DNA from: Nocardioides ungokensis
GTDB taxonomy: Bacteria; Actinomycetota; Actinomycetes; Propionibacteriales; Nocardioidaceae
Direction: 5' to 3'
DNA: 64,000 bases
Assembly (NCBI RefSeq): GCF_013466985.1
Contig: NZ_CP059164.1
Span: 3,047,001 to 3,111,000, forward strand
A program made the translations under genes and the position numbers. A model generated the notes under the pieces. The model was not told where the DNA came from, did no database searches, and worked only from the letters and a program-made list of their open reading frames with translations. This document shows positions 35,564 to 45,849 of this stretch, piece after piece. The stretch's first letter is position 1. Each line of letters starts with the position of its first letter.

Positions 35564-36622
35564 ATGAAGGCCCTGCGCTTCTACGCCCCTGAGGACCTGC
35601 GCCTCGAGGACGTGCCCGAACCCGAGTGCGGACCGGGTGAGATCAAGCTGCGCGTCCGCAACTGCTCGACGTGCGGCACCGACGTCAAGATCCTCCACAA
35701 CGGCCACCAGAACCTCACCCCGCCGCGCACCATCGGGCACGAGATCGCCGGTGAGGTCGTCGAGGTCGGTGCCGACGTCAACGCGACGTACGGCTCCGGC
35801 TGGCAGGTCGGCGACCGCGCCCAGGTCATCGCGGCCGTCCCGTGCGGCGACTGCTACGAGTGCGACAAGGGCTGGATGGCGGTCTGCCAGAACCAGACGT
35901 CGGTCGGCTACCAGTACGACGGCGGCTTCGCCGAGTACATGATCGTGCCGCAGCAGGTGCTCAAGGTCGACGGCCTGAACAAGATCCCCGACAACGTGGG
36001 GTACGACGAGGCGTCGGCGGCCGAACCGTTCGCGTGCGCGATCAACGCCCAGGAGCTGCTCGGCATCGAGGAGGGCGACACGGTCGTCGTGTTCGGCGCC
36101 GGCCCGATCGGCTGCATGCACATCCGGATCGCCCGCGGGGTGCACAAGGCAGGGAAGATCTACCTCGTCGACGTGAATTCCGAGCGCCTGAAGATGTCGG
36201 CCGACGCGGTCCAGCCCGACGAGACCATCAACGGCGCCGACGTCGACGTGGTCGAGCGGGTCATGGAGCTCACGGGCGGCCGCGGCGCAGACGTCATCAT
36301 CACGGCCACCGCCGCCAACGTCACCCAGGAGCAGGCCATCTCGATGGCAGCCCGCAACGGCCGGATCTCCTTCTTCGGCGGGCTGCCGAAGACCAACCCC
36401 ACCATCACCTGCGACTCCAACATCGTCCACTACCGCCAGCTCCACATCCACGGCGCCAACGGCTCGGCCCCGGAGCACAACAAGCGGGCGCTCGGGTACA
36501 TCTCCAGCGGCCAGGTCCCGGTCAAGGACCTGATCACCGAGCACATCCCGCTCGAGCGCGTCCTCGACGCGTTCTCGATCGTCCAGAACGGTGAAGCCAT
36601 CAAGGTCACCGTCGAGCCGTAG
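35564..36622 (+). CDS. Zinc-dependent medium-chain dehydrogenase (polyol-type)
   Basis: 352 residues. Catalytic zinc ligands are the Cys in NCSTCGTDVK, the His-Glu of GHE and a later Glu in AAEPFACA; structural zinc is held by CGDCYECDKGWMAVC. The nucleotide site is VVFGAGPIGCMH. The set resembles sorbitol/threonine-type dehydrogenases. Being divergent from mtlA, it may oxidise the imported polyol phosphate (hexitol phosphate to ketose phosphate). ATG at 35564 with AGGAGGA 5 nt upstream, the strongest ribosome-binding site in this region. Confidence 0.85.
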   Translation: MKALRFYAPEDLRLEDVPEPECGPGEIKLRVRNCSTCGTDVKILHNGHQNLTPPRTIGHEIAGEVVEVGADVNATYGSGWQVGDRAQVIAAVPCGDCYECDKGWMAVCQNQTSVGYQYDGGFAEYMIVPQQVLKVDGLNKIPDNVGYDEASAAEPFACAINAQELLGIEEGDTVVVFGAGPIGCMHIRIARGVHKAGKIYLVDVNSERLKMSADAVQPDETINGADVDVVERVMELTGGRGADVIITATAANVTQEQAISMAARNGRISFFGGLPKTNPTITCDSNIVHYRQLHIHGANGSAPEHNKRALGYISSGQVPVKDLITEHIPLERVLDAFSIVQNGEAIKVTVEP

Positions 36623-36675
36623 CGACGAAGTCGCGACGGCGTGGCGCCGGGCAGTCCCACACCACGAGGACGGAC

Positions 36676-36710
36676 AGAGGGCCCGCACCGATCGCCGGTG
36701 CGGGCCCTCT
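36676..36710. terminator. Bidirectional terminator
   Basis: AGAGGGCCCGCACCG with CGGTGCGGGCCCTCT in near-perfect pairing, loop ATCGC, followed by CCCCCGTTCG. It lies between the dehydrogenase gene and the convergent protease gene. Confidence 0.82.
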
Positions 36711-36728
36711 CCCCCGTTCGGGGCGCGG

Positions 36729-39231
<2,503 letters not shown>

Positions 39232-39297
39232 CTAGGCCATCGCACGCGCGGCGAGTGCCGGTGACTGGTCACCGGACCTTCTGGCAGGCTGTGACCC

Positions 39298-39813
39298 ATG
39301 GTGGTGCAGACGATTCCGGCACGGATCCGGTGGGCGGTCGAACTCATGGACGTGCAGCCCGCCGACCACGTGCTCGAGATCGGGTGCGGTCCGGGCGCCG
39401 GCGCCGAGCTGATCTGCAGTCGGCTCGAGACCGGCAGGCTCTTCGCGATCGACCGCTCGGAGTCCGGCGTGGACCGCACCAAGCGGCGCAACGCGAAGTA
39501 CGTCGACGCGGGCCGGCTCACCGTGCGCCAGATCGACCTGGCCACGCTCCGCGTGCCGGTGAAGCGGCTGCACAAGGTCTTCGCCTTCAACGTCAACCTG
39601 TTCTGGGTGCGGGAGTGCGCCGACGAGGTGGCGCTCCTCCACGAGCGGGTGCTCCCCGGCGGCGCCGTCTTCCTGTTCTACGAGGCGAACCGGGCCGAGC
39701 TGGTCCCGACCATCGTCCAGAAGACCTCGGCGGCGCTGGCCGGCAGCGGCTTCCGGGTCTCGGTCGTGGAGCAGAAGGCACCCGCGGTGGTCGGCATCAT
39801 CGGACGCAGATAA
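39298..39813 (+). CDS. SAM-dependent class I methyltransferase
   Basis: 171 residues. Motif I is VLEIGCGPGAGAELIC, motif II FAIDRSESG, and the later strands include VFAFNVNLFWVREC and GGAVFLFYEAN. The substrate is unknown. A CAGGCT box 7 nt before the ATG resembles the leaderless arrangement of nearby genes but deviates at its first base. The gene is intact although both neighbours on the left are broken. Confidence 0.82.
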   Translation: MVVQTIPARIRWAVELMDVQPADHVLEIGCGPGAGAELICSRLETGRLFAIDRSESGVDRTKRRNAKYVDAGRLTVRQIDLATLRVPVKRLHKVFAFNVNLFWVRECADEVALLHERVLPGGAVFLFYEANRAELVPTIVQKTSAALAGSGFRVSVVEQKAPAVVGIIGRR

Positions 39814-39837
39814 GTCTATTTCCTTATGACGGGATTG

Positions 39838-39857
39838 CATTAGGTAATTCCCTAATG
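39838..39857. promoter_or_regulatory. AT-rich palindrome, probable operator of the SatD-like gene
   Basis: CATTAGG-TAATTC-CCTAATG: 7-bp arms around a 6-nt centre, in an AT-rich patch (39811-39860) unusual for this genome, 37 nt before the ATG. A typical size for a dimeric HTH regulator site; probably autoregulation. Confidence 0.5.
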
Positions 39858-39893
39858 TACGGTCCTCATCAGACCGAGACCGAGGGGGCAGCC

Positions 39894-40502
39894 ATGGCCG
39901 TCGCCGTCCTGACCGTCGACCAGCGCGGCAGTCGCACCAGCGACGACCGCATCCCCGCCACCCTCGCGGCCCTCGCGGACGCCGCCCTGCTGCGCCCCTT
40001 CGAGCGCACGGCCGGCGACGAGTTCCAGGGCGTGCTGGCCGACCCCGCGGGGCTCGCCCCCATCGTCGAGGCGCTGCTGCGCGAGGATGCCTGGAACGTC
40101 GGCATCGGCGTCGGCGCCGTCGAGGAGCCGCTCCCTCCCCATGCCAACGCGGGCCGCGGCGCGGCGTACCTCCACGCCCGCGACGCCGTGACCTCCGCCA
40201 AGAACAGCCCGTGGCACCTGCGCGTCGCCGGCGACGCGACGCCGGCCGTACGGGCGCTGGAGACGACGCTGTGGCTGTGGGCGGCCGTGCTGGCCCGGCG
40301 CACGGCTCGGGGGTGGCAGGTCGCCGACCTGGTCGACGAGGGCCTCTCCTACGACGAGGCGGGCCAGCGGATCGGCATCAGCCAGTCCGCCGTCAGCCAG
40401 CGGGCGCAGGCGGCCGGCATCGTCGAGGGCCGCCGGGCGCGCGAGCTCGTGACGCACCTCGCCTCGGCACTGATCACCCCGGCCGACGGAGGGACCGCGT
40501 GA
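39894..40502 (+). CDS. SatD-family protein with C-terminal HTH
   Basis: 202 residues. Residues 1-130 resemble SatD/nucleotide-cyclase-like domains: VAVLTVDQRGSR, FERTAGDEFQGVL (a GDEFQ loop like that of GGDEF-type folds), VGIGVGAVEEPLP, GAAYLHARDAVTSAK. Residues ~145-190 carry a helix-turn-helix (LSYDEAGQRIGISQSAVSQR). It is probably a DNA-binding regulator, perhaps ligand- or nucleotide-responsive. ATG at 39894 with GAGGGGG 8 nt upstream. The membrane-protein gene overlaps its stop by GTGA, forming a two-gene unit. Confidence 0.7.
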   Translation: MAVAVLTVDQRGSRTSDDRIPATLAALADAALLRPFERTAGDEFQGVLADPAGLAPIVEALLREDAWNVGIGVGAVEEPLPPHANAGRGAAYLHARDAVTSAKNSPWHLRVAGDATPAVRALETTLWLWAAVLARRTARGWQVADLVDEGLSYDEAGQRIGISQSAVSQRAQAAGIVEGRRARELVTHLASALITPADGGTA

Positions 40503-41050
40503 GCGCGGCGAACCTCGGACAGCTGGTGCTCGCGCTGCTGGCGGCGGCCCTCGTGGCCGGCGCCTGGGGCTGGTCCCGGCTCGGCATGCGGATCTGGGCG
40601 CCGGCGGCCCTCCTGCTCCTCGCCGCGGCTGCCGGGATCGCTGCCGTGCCGGCCGAGGTGACCGTGGACGGACGCGGCGGGAGGGCGGCCCTGGTGACGC
40701 TGGCCGGGGTGCTGGCCGTCGTGGGCGGCGGCCCGGTCACCGCCCGCGTGTTCGCCCTGGTCGACCGCGGCGAGACCGCCGCGCAGTCCATGGACCGGGC
40801 CGGGCAGGTGCTCCGCGGCGGTGCCTGGATCGGGGCGCTCGAGCGAGGCGCGATCTTCGCCTCGCTCGTCGGCGGCTGGCCCGAGGGCCTGGCCGTGGTG
40901 CTGGCGCTCAAGGGCCTGGGCCGCTACCCCGAGCTGCGGGCAGCGGAGGACGGGGTCCGCACCGGCGCCGCCGAACGCTTCATCATCGGGACCTTCACCA
41001 GCGTCCTGTGGGCCGCCGCCTGCGCCGGCGTCGTCGTCCTCGTCGGCTGA
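40499..41050 (+). CDS. Polytopic membrane protein paired with SatD-like gene
   Basis: 183 residues with about five hydrophobic segments: two at the N-terminus, one near residue 65 and two at the C-terminus, the last being TSVLWAAACAGVVVLVG. A conserved-looking ERGAIFASLVGGWPEGLAVVLALKGLGRYPEL lies between them (shown in part: LERGAIFASLVGGWPEG). No transport family recognised. Translational coupling to the SatD-like gene suggests that protein controls or senses through it. Confidence 0.68.
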   Translation: MSAANLGQLVLALLAAALVAGAWGWSRLGMRIWAPAALLLLAAAAGIAAVPAEVTVDGRGGRAALVTLAGVLAVVGGGPVTARVFALVDRGETAAQSMDRAGQVLRGGAWIGALERGAIFASLVGGWPEGLAVVLALKGLGRYPELRAAEDGVRTGAAERFIIGTFTSVLWAAACAGVVVLVG

Positions 41051-41064
41051 GCCCGGAGCCGGGC
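41051..41064. terminator. Short convergent terminator
   Basis: GCCCGG-AG-CCGGGC directly after the membrane-protein stop and 8 nt before the M16 peptidase stop on the other strand. Confidence 0.5.
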
Positions 41065-41071
41065 CCAGCCG

Positions 41072-42448
41072 TCAGCGGGGCCCGACGATCGCGAGCACCT
41101 CGGCGCGGGAGAACAGCTCTGCCGCGATCGTCCGGACGTCGTCGAGCGTGACGCCGTCGATGCGGGCGATCACCTCGTCGATGCTGAGCAGCTCGTCGTA
41201 GACCAGCTCGGCCTTGCCGATCCGTGACATCCGCGAGCCTGAGTCCTCGAGGCCGAGGACCAGTCCCCCGCGCAACATGCCCTTGCCCCGGCCCAGCTCC
41301 TCCTCGGTGATGCCCTCGGCCGCGACCTTGGCGAGCTCCGCCCGGACCACGGCCAGGACGTCGTCGAGCTTGCTGGGCAGGCAGCCGACCGAGACGCCGA
41401 CCAGGCCGGAGTCGGCGTGGTGGCTGGCGAAGGAGAACACCGAGTAGGCCAGCCCGCGGTGCTCGCGCACCTCCTGGAACAGCCGGCTGGAGGTGCCACC
41501 GCCGAGCGCGGTGTTGAGCACGCCGAGCGCGAAGCGCCGGTCGTCCTGGCGGGTGACCCCCTCCATGCCGAGCACCACGTTGACCTGTTCGAAGGGGCGC
41601 GTCGCCTCGATCGTGCCCGGGGTGACCCGACGGGTCCGGGCGGCATGGCGCGGGGGCACCGGGGCCTCCGCGCGGTCCAGCCAGCCCTGGCGGCCGAAGG
41701 ACCGGCGCACCTGGCGGACCAGGGCGGCGTGGTCGACGTTGCCGGCCGCGGCCACCACCATCGTCGCCGGCCGGTAGTGGCGCCGGTAGAAGCGGTGGAT
41801 CTGCTCGCGGGTGAGCGCGGCGATCGACTCCACGGTCCCGGCGATCGGCCGACCCAGCGGCGAGTCCCCCCAGGCCTGCGCGGCGAACAGGTTGTGCACC
41901 ACGTCGTCGGGGTCGTCGTCGTGCATCGCGATCTCGTCGAGGATCACGTCACGCTCGGCCTCGACGTCGGCCGGGTCGAGCCGCGAGCTGGTGATCATGT
42001 CGCCCAGCACGTCGACCGCCAGCGGCAGGTCCTCGTCGAGGACCCGCGCGTGGAAGCAGGTGTACTCCTTGGCGGTGAAGGCGTTGAACTCGCCGCCGAC
42101 GGCGTCGAGGGCGATCGAGATGTCCAGCGCCGAGCGCTCCTCGGTGCCCTTGAAGAGCAGGTGCTCGAGGAAGTGCGAGCACCCGTGCAGGGCCGGTGTC
42201 TCCTCGCGCGAGCCGACGCCGACCCACACTCCGATGCTGGCCGAGCGGACCCCGGCCATGTGCTCGGAGATGACGCGGAGCCCGCCGGGCAGGACCGTGC
42301 GCCGCACCCGCGAGGTCACCTGGCCCTCACCGTCGGTGACGGTCTGCAGGGTCCTGGTCGTCGCCTTGCGGGCGTTGGTCGAGGTAGAACCGGACGACCG
42401 GCCAGCAGAAGCCTGCTGGCCGGTCGTCGGGGCGTCGAGCTTGCTCAC
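41072..42448 (-). CDS. M16-family zinc processing peptidase
   Basis: 458 residues. The inverted zinc motif is in CSHFLEHLLFKGT (HxxEH), with the third ligand region about 75 residues later in EAERDVILDEIAMHDDD. The C-terminal half is the inactive M16 partner domain, with GGGTSSRLFQEVREHRGLAYSV. It matches mycobacterial PepR (Rv2782c), also next to pnp. A polar N-terminal extension of ~45 residues precedes the domain. It starts 7 nt after the pnp stop, so probably one operon. Confidence 0.92.
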   Translation of the reverse strand: MSKLDAPTTGQQASAGRSSGSTSTNARKATTRTLQTVTDGEGQVTSRVRRTVLPGGLRVISEHMAGVRSASIGVWVGVGSREETPALHGCSHFLEHLLFKGTEERSALDISIALDAVGGEFNAFTAKEYTCFHARVLDEDLPLAVDVLGDMITSSRLDPADVEAERDVILDEIAMHDDDPDDVVHNLFAAQAWGDSPLGRPIAGTVESIAALTREQIHRFYRRHYRPATMVVAAAGNVDHAALVRQVRRSFGRQGWLDRAEAPVPPRHAARTRRVTPGTIEATRPFEQVNVVLGMEGVTRQDDRRFALGVLNTALGGGTSSRLFQEVREHRGLAYSVFSFASHHADSGLVGVSVGCLPSKLDDVLAVVRAELAKVAAEGITEEELGRGKGMLRGGLVLGLEDSGSRMSRIGKAELVYDELLSIDEVIARIDGVTLDDVRTIAAELFSRAEVLAIVGPR

Positions 42449-42455
42449 GCAGTGA

Positions 42456-44704
42456 TCACTCGGCTGCCGGGGCCTCGTCGGCCGCCTCGGCGGAGGCCGA
42501 ACCCTCGGTCTCCTCGACCACCGGGATCAGCGACAACTTGCCGCGGTCGTCGATCTCGGCGATCTGGACCTGGATCTTCTGGCCCACCGAGACGACGTCC
42601 TCGACGGTGTCGACCCGCTTGCCACCGGCCAGCGGACGGAGCTTGCTGATGTGCAGCAGGCCGTCCTTGCCGGGCAGCAGCGAGACGAACGCACCGAAGT
42701 TGGTCGTCTTCACGACGGTGCCGAGGTAGCGCTCGCCGACCTCGGGCATCGTCGGGTTGGCGATGGCGTTGACCGCGGCACGGGCGGCCTCGGCGGCCTC
42801 GCCGTTGGTGGCACCGATGTAGACCGTGCCGTCGTCCTCGATGGACAGCGTCGCGCCGGTGTCGTCCTGGATCTGGTTGATCACCTTGCCCTTGGGGCCG
42901 ATGACCTCGCCGATCTTGTCGACGGGCACCTTCAGGCTGATGATGCGCGGCGCGTGGACCGACATCTCCTCGGGCTCGGCGATCGCCTCGCCCATCACGT
43001 CGAGGATCGCGAGACGGCGTCGCGGGCCTGCGTCAGCGCCTGGCCGAGGACCTCGGCCGGGATGCCGTCGAGCTTGGTGTCGAGCTGGAGCGCCGTGACG
43101 AACTCACGGGTGCCGGCGACCTTGAAGTCCATGTCGCCGAACGCGTCCTCGGCACCGAGGATGTCGGTGAGGGCGACGTACTGGGTCTTGCCCTCCACCT
43201 CGCCCGAGATCAGGCCCATGGCGATGCCGGCGACCGAGGCCCGCAGCGGGACACCGGCCTGGAGCAGCGACATGGTCGAGGCGCAGACCGAGCCCATCGA
43301 GGTCGAGCCGTTGGAGCCCATGGCCTCGGAGAGCTGGCGGATCGCGTAGGGGAACTCCTCGCGAGTCGGCAGCACCGGCAGCAGCGCACGGCGCGCGAGC
43401 GCACCGTGGCCGACCTCGCGGCGCTTGGGCGAGCCCACGCGGCCGGTCTCGCCGGTGGAGAACGGCGGGAAGACGTACTTGTGCATGTAGCGGCGCGACT
43501 TCTCCGGGGAGAGCGTGTCGAGCTGCTGCTCCATCTTCAGCATGTCCAGCGTGGTGACACCCAGGATCTGGGTCTCGCCGCGCTCGAAGAGCGAGGAGCC
43601 GTGGACGCGCGGGACCACCGCGACCTCGGCGTGCAGCGGCCGGATGTCGGCGAGGCCGCGGCCGTCGATGCGGACCTTGTCGCGCAGGACGCGCTCGCGG
43701 ACGAGCTGCTTGTTCAGCGAGCGGAACGCCGCGCCGATCTCCTTCTCGCGGTCCTCGAACTGTCCGGCCAGCTTCTCGAGCAGGGCGGCCTTGATCTCGT
43801 CGACCTTGGCCTCGCGCTCCTGCTTGTCGGCGATGGTCATCGCGGCAGCGGTGTCGTCCTTGGCCGCGGCCTCGACGGCGTCGTACACGTCGTCCTCGTA
43901 GTCGAGGAAGATCGGGAACTCCTGGACGGGCTTGGCGGCCACGTTCGCGAGCTCCTGCTGCGCCTCGACGAGCTGCTTGATGAAGGGCTTGGCCGCGTCG
44001 AGACCGCCGGCGACGACCTCCTCGGTCGGAGCCTGCACGCCGCCCTGGACCAGGGTCCAGGTCTGCTCGGTGGCCTCGGCCTCGACCATCATGATCGCGA
44101 CGTCACCGGTCTCGGTCACGCGACCCGCGACGACCATGTCGAAAACGGCGTTCTCGAGCTGGCTGTGCGTCGGGAAGGCGACCCACTGGCCCTCGATGAG
44201 GGCCACGCGGACACCACCGACCGGGCCGGAGAACGGCAGGCCGGAGAGCTGGGTGGAGATGGAGGCGGCGTTGATCGCGAGCACGTCGTAGGGCGTGTCG
44301 GGGTTGAGCGCCATGACCGTGATGACGACCTGGACCTCGTTGCGCAGGCCCTTCTTGAAGGTCGGGCGCAGCGGGCGGTCGATCAGGCGGCAGGTGAGGA
44401 TCGCGTCCTCGCCCGGACGACCCTCGCTGCGGAAGAACGAGCCGGGGATCTGGCCCGCGGCGTACATCCGCTCCTCGACGTCGATCGTCAGGGGGAAGAA
44501 GTCGAAGTGGTCCTTGGGGTGCTTGCCGGCGGTGGTCGCCGACAGCAGCATGGTGTCGTCGTCGAGGTAGGCGGTCACCGAACCGGCGGCCTGGCGGGCG
44601 AGGAGCCCGGTCTCGAACTTGACCGTGCGGGTGCCGAACTTGCCGTTGTCGAGGACGGTCTCGACGGCGGAGATCACGGGACCCCCGGCGTTGGTGTCAG
44701 TCAA
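42456..44704 (-). CDS. pnp: Polynucleotide phosphorylase (one frameshift)
   Basis: About 749 residues. Two RNase PH domains ([38 protein letters not shown]) are followed by KH ([20 protein letters not shown]) and S1 ([19 protein letters not shown]) domains and an acidic Ala/Glu tail. It degrades RNA 3'-5' with phosphate. One G is missing near 43016 ([19 protein letters not shown] is restored). The start is TTG at 44704 with AAGGA 9 nt upstream; no in-frame ATG or GTG fits. The 335-nt gap to rpsO holds the rpsO terminator and a small leader hairpin (GCGGATCGCTCCGC, 44726-44739). Confidence 0.93.
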
Positions 44705-45003
44705 AGGGGTTCATCCTTCTGGTTCGCGGAGCGATCCGCGTCGTCCCGCTCTGAAGGCGGGGCTCTGGGACGAGGTCCCCGCCGGGTTTCCCTTGCCTGG
44801 TGGAAGGGGGCCGGTCTTCGATCGAGGCCCGCAGATCCGTGCCCGGCGACCGGGCGCGCAGCCCGGAGGTCCGGGCTGGTCGAGATCCTGAGAGCCACTA
44901 CCGAGGACCGGGCCGAAACGTGCGGGTCGCTCCTGGTGGGTGGTGCGAGGTTCAGTTGTGCTTGTTCAGTCCGACCCTAGCCGGAACGGACCGAAATGTG
45001 ACG

Positions 45004-45034
45004 GGAGCGGCTGCCCGACGGGGGCAGCCGCTCC
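45004..45034 (-). terminator. Terminator after rpsO
   Basis: A 13-bp stem, GGAGCGGCTGCCC / GGGCAGCCGCTCC, loop of 5, beginning 5 nt after the rpsO stop and followed on the minus strand by CGTCACATTTC. Confidence 0.8.
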
Positions 45035-45039
45035 ACATG

Positions 45040-45315
45040 TCATCGACGCAGGCCGAGACGCTCGACGATCGAGCGGTAACGGTCGATCTCGGTCTTCTGC
45101 AGGTAGTTGAGCAGGCGACGGCGCTGACCGACGAGCAGCAGCAGACCACGACGGCTGTGGTGGTCGTGCTTGTGCGTCTTGAGGTGCTCGGTCAGGTGGC
45201 TGATGCGGTGGCTCAGCAGCGCGATCTGAACCTCGGGCGAGCCGGTGTCGCCCTCGGTCGTGCCGTACTCAGCGATGATCTTCTTCTTGGTCTCCGCGTC
45301 GGTACCGATCGACAT
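45040..45315 (-). CDS. rpsO: 30S ribosomal protein S15
   Basis: 91 residues, standard length. [38 protein letters not shown] and [19 protein letters not shown] match S15, which binds 16S rRNA in early 30S assembly. GGAGAGGAG lies 7 nt before the ATG. Located just upstream of pnp as in most bacteria. The 199-nt leader up to the next gene may hold an S15 feedback site, but I cannot identify one with confidence. Confidence 0.97.
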   Translation of the reverse strand: MSIGTDAETKKKIIAEYGTTEGDTGSPEVQIALLSHRISHLTEHLKTHKHDHHSRRGLLLLVGQRRRLLNYLQKTEIDRYRSIVERLGLRR

Positions 45316-45450
45316 GCGGGGCTCCTCTCCGGCCCGGGCTCGGGCTCAGTCGTTGCGCGGCGCGCCGGGGCCTGTTCACCCGGGCACTCTCGATCCGCGG
45401 CCGTTGGACGGCTGTCACCCCTCCAGGGGGCAACCGGACGAGACTACCAA

Positions 45451-45490
45451 CGCCCGGCAGGGACCGCCGAATCGCGGTCCCGACCGGGCG
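45451..45490 (-). terminator. Terminator after the DUF6458 gene
   Basis: CGCCCGG-CA-GGGACCGC pairs with GCGGTCCC-GA-CCGGGCG across one 2x2 internal loop. It lies 25 nt downstream of that gene's stop and ~135 nt before rpsO. Confidence 0.7.
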
Positions 45491-45514
45491 TCGGGGTGAG
45501 GTGCAGGGAGGAGG

Positions 45515-45760
45515 TCAGACCGCCGGCGGGATGTCGTCGCGGCGCTCGCTGACGGTGCGGGAACCGTCGGCGTGGGTGGTCACCGCCGTCGAGCGACGGG
45601 CGCGGTTGGCCTGCACCGCCGTGAGGATGATGACCAGGACGCCCGCGAGCGCGAGGATCCAGCCGATCATGGTGAGGTCCACGCCGCTGATGGCGTCCGT
45701 GACCGCGAGGGCCAGGATGAGGCCCAGCGCGAGCAGGAACACTCCGAGTCCGTATCCCAT
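45515..45760 (-). CDS. Small membrane protein, DUF6458-like
   Basis: 81 residues: MGYGLGVFLLALGLILALAV begins the first of two membrane helices, the second being MIGWILALAGVLVIILTA, with a polar C-terminus. This two-helix layout with a GVDLTMIGWIL hinge is common in actinomycetes (DUF6458). Function unknown. GAAGGGAAG lies 6 nt before the ATG. Confidence 0.78.
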   Translation of the reverse strand: MGYGLGVFLLALGLILALAVTDAISGVDLTMIGWILALAGVLVIILTAVQANRARRSTAVTTHADGSRTVSERRDDIPPAV

Positions 45761-45849
45761 CGGTCTTCCCTTCGATTGTGCCGCCCCCGGTGGGGCGGTC
45801 TCGAACATGCAAGCGCTTCATACCCACTCCGGGGTGGCACGATGCGGTG

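Noticed and set aside
44697..44714. Five-codon open frame ATG...TGA (MNPFD) overlapping the pnp start
   Set aside because: Its ribosome-binding site would sit directly on the ATG, whereas AAGGA is well spaced for the TTG of pnp. It is also short enough to occur by chance, and a local indel is possible.
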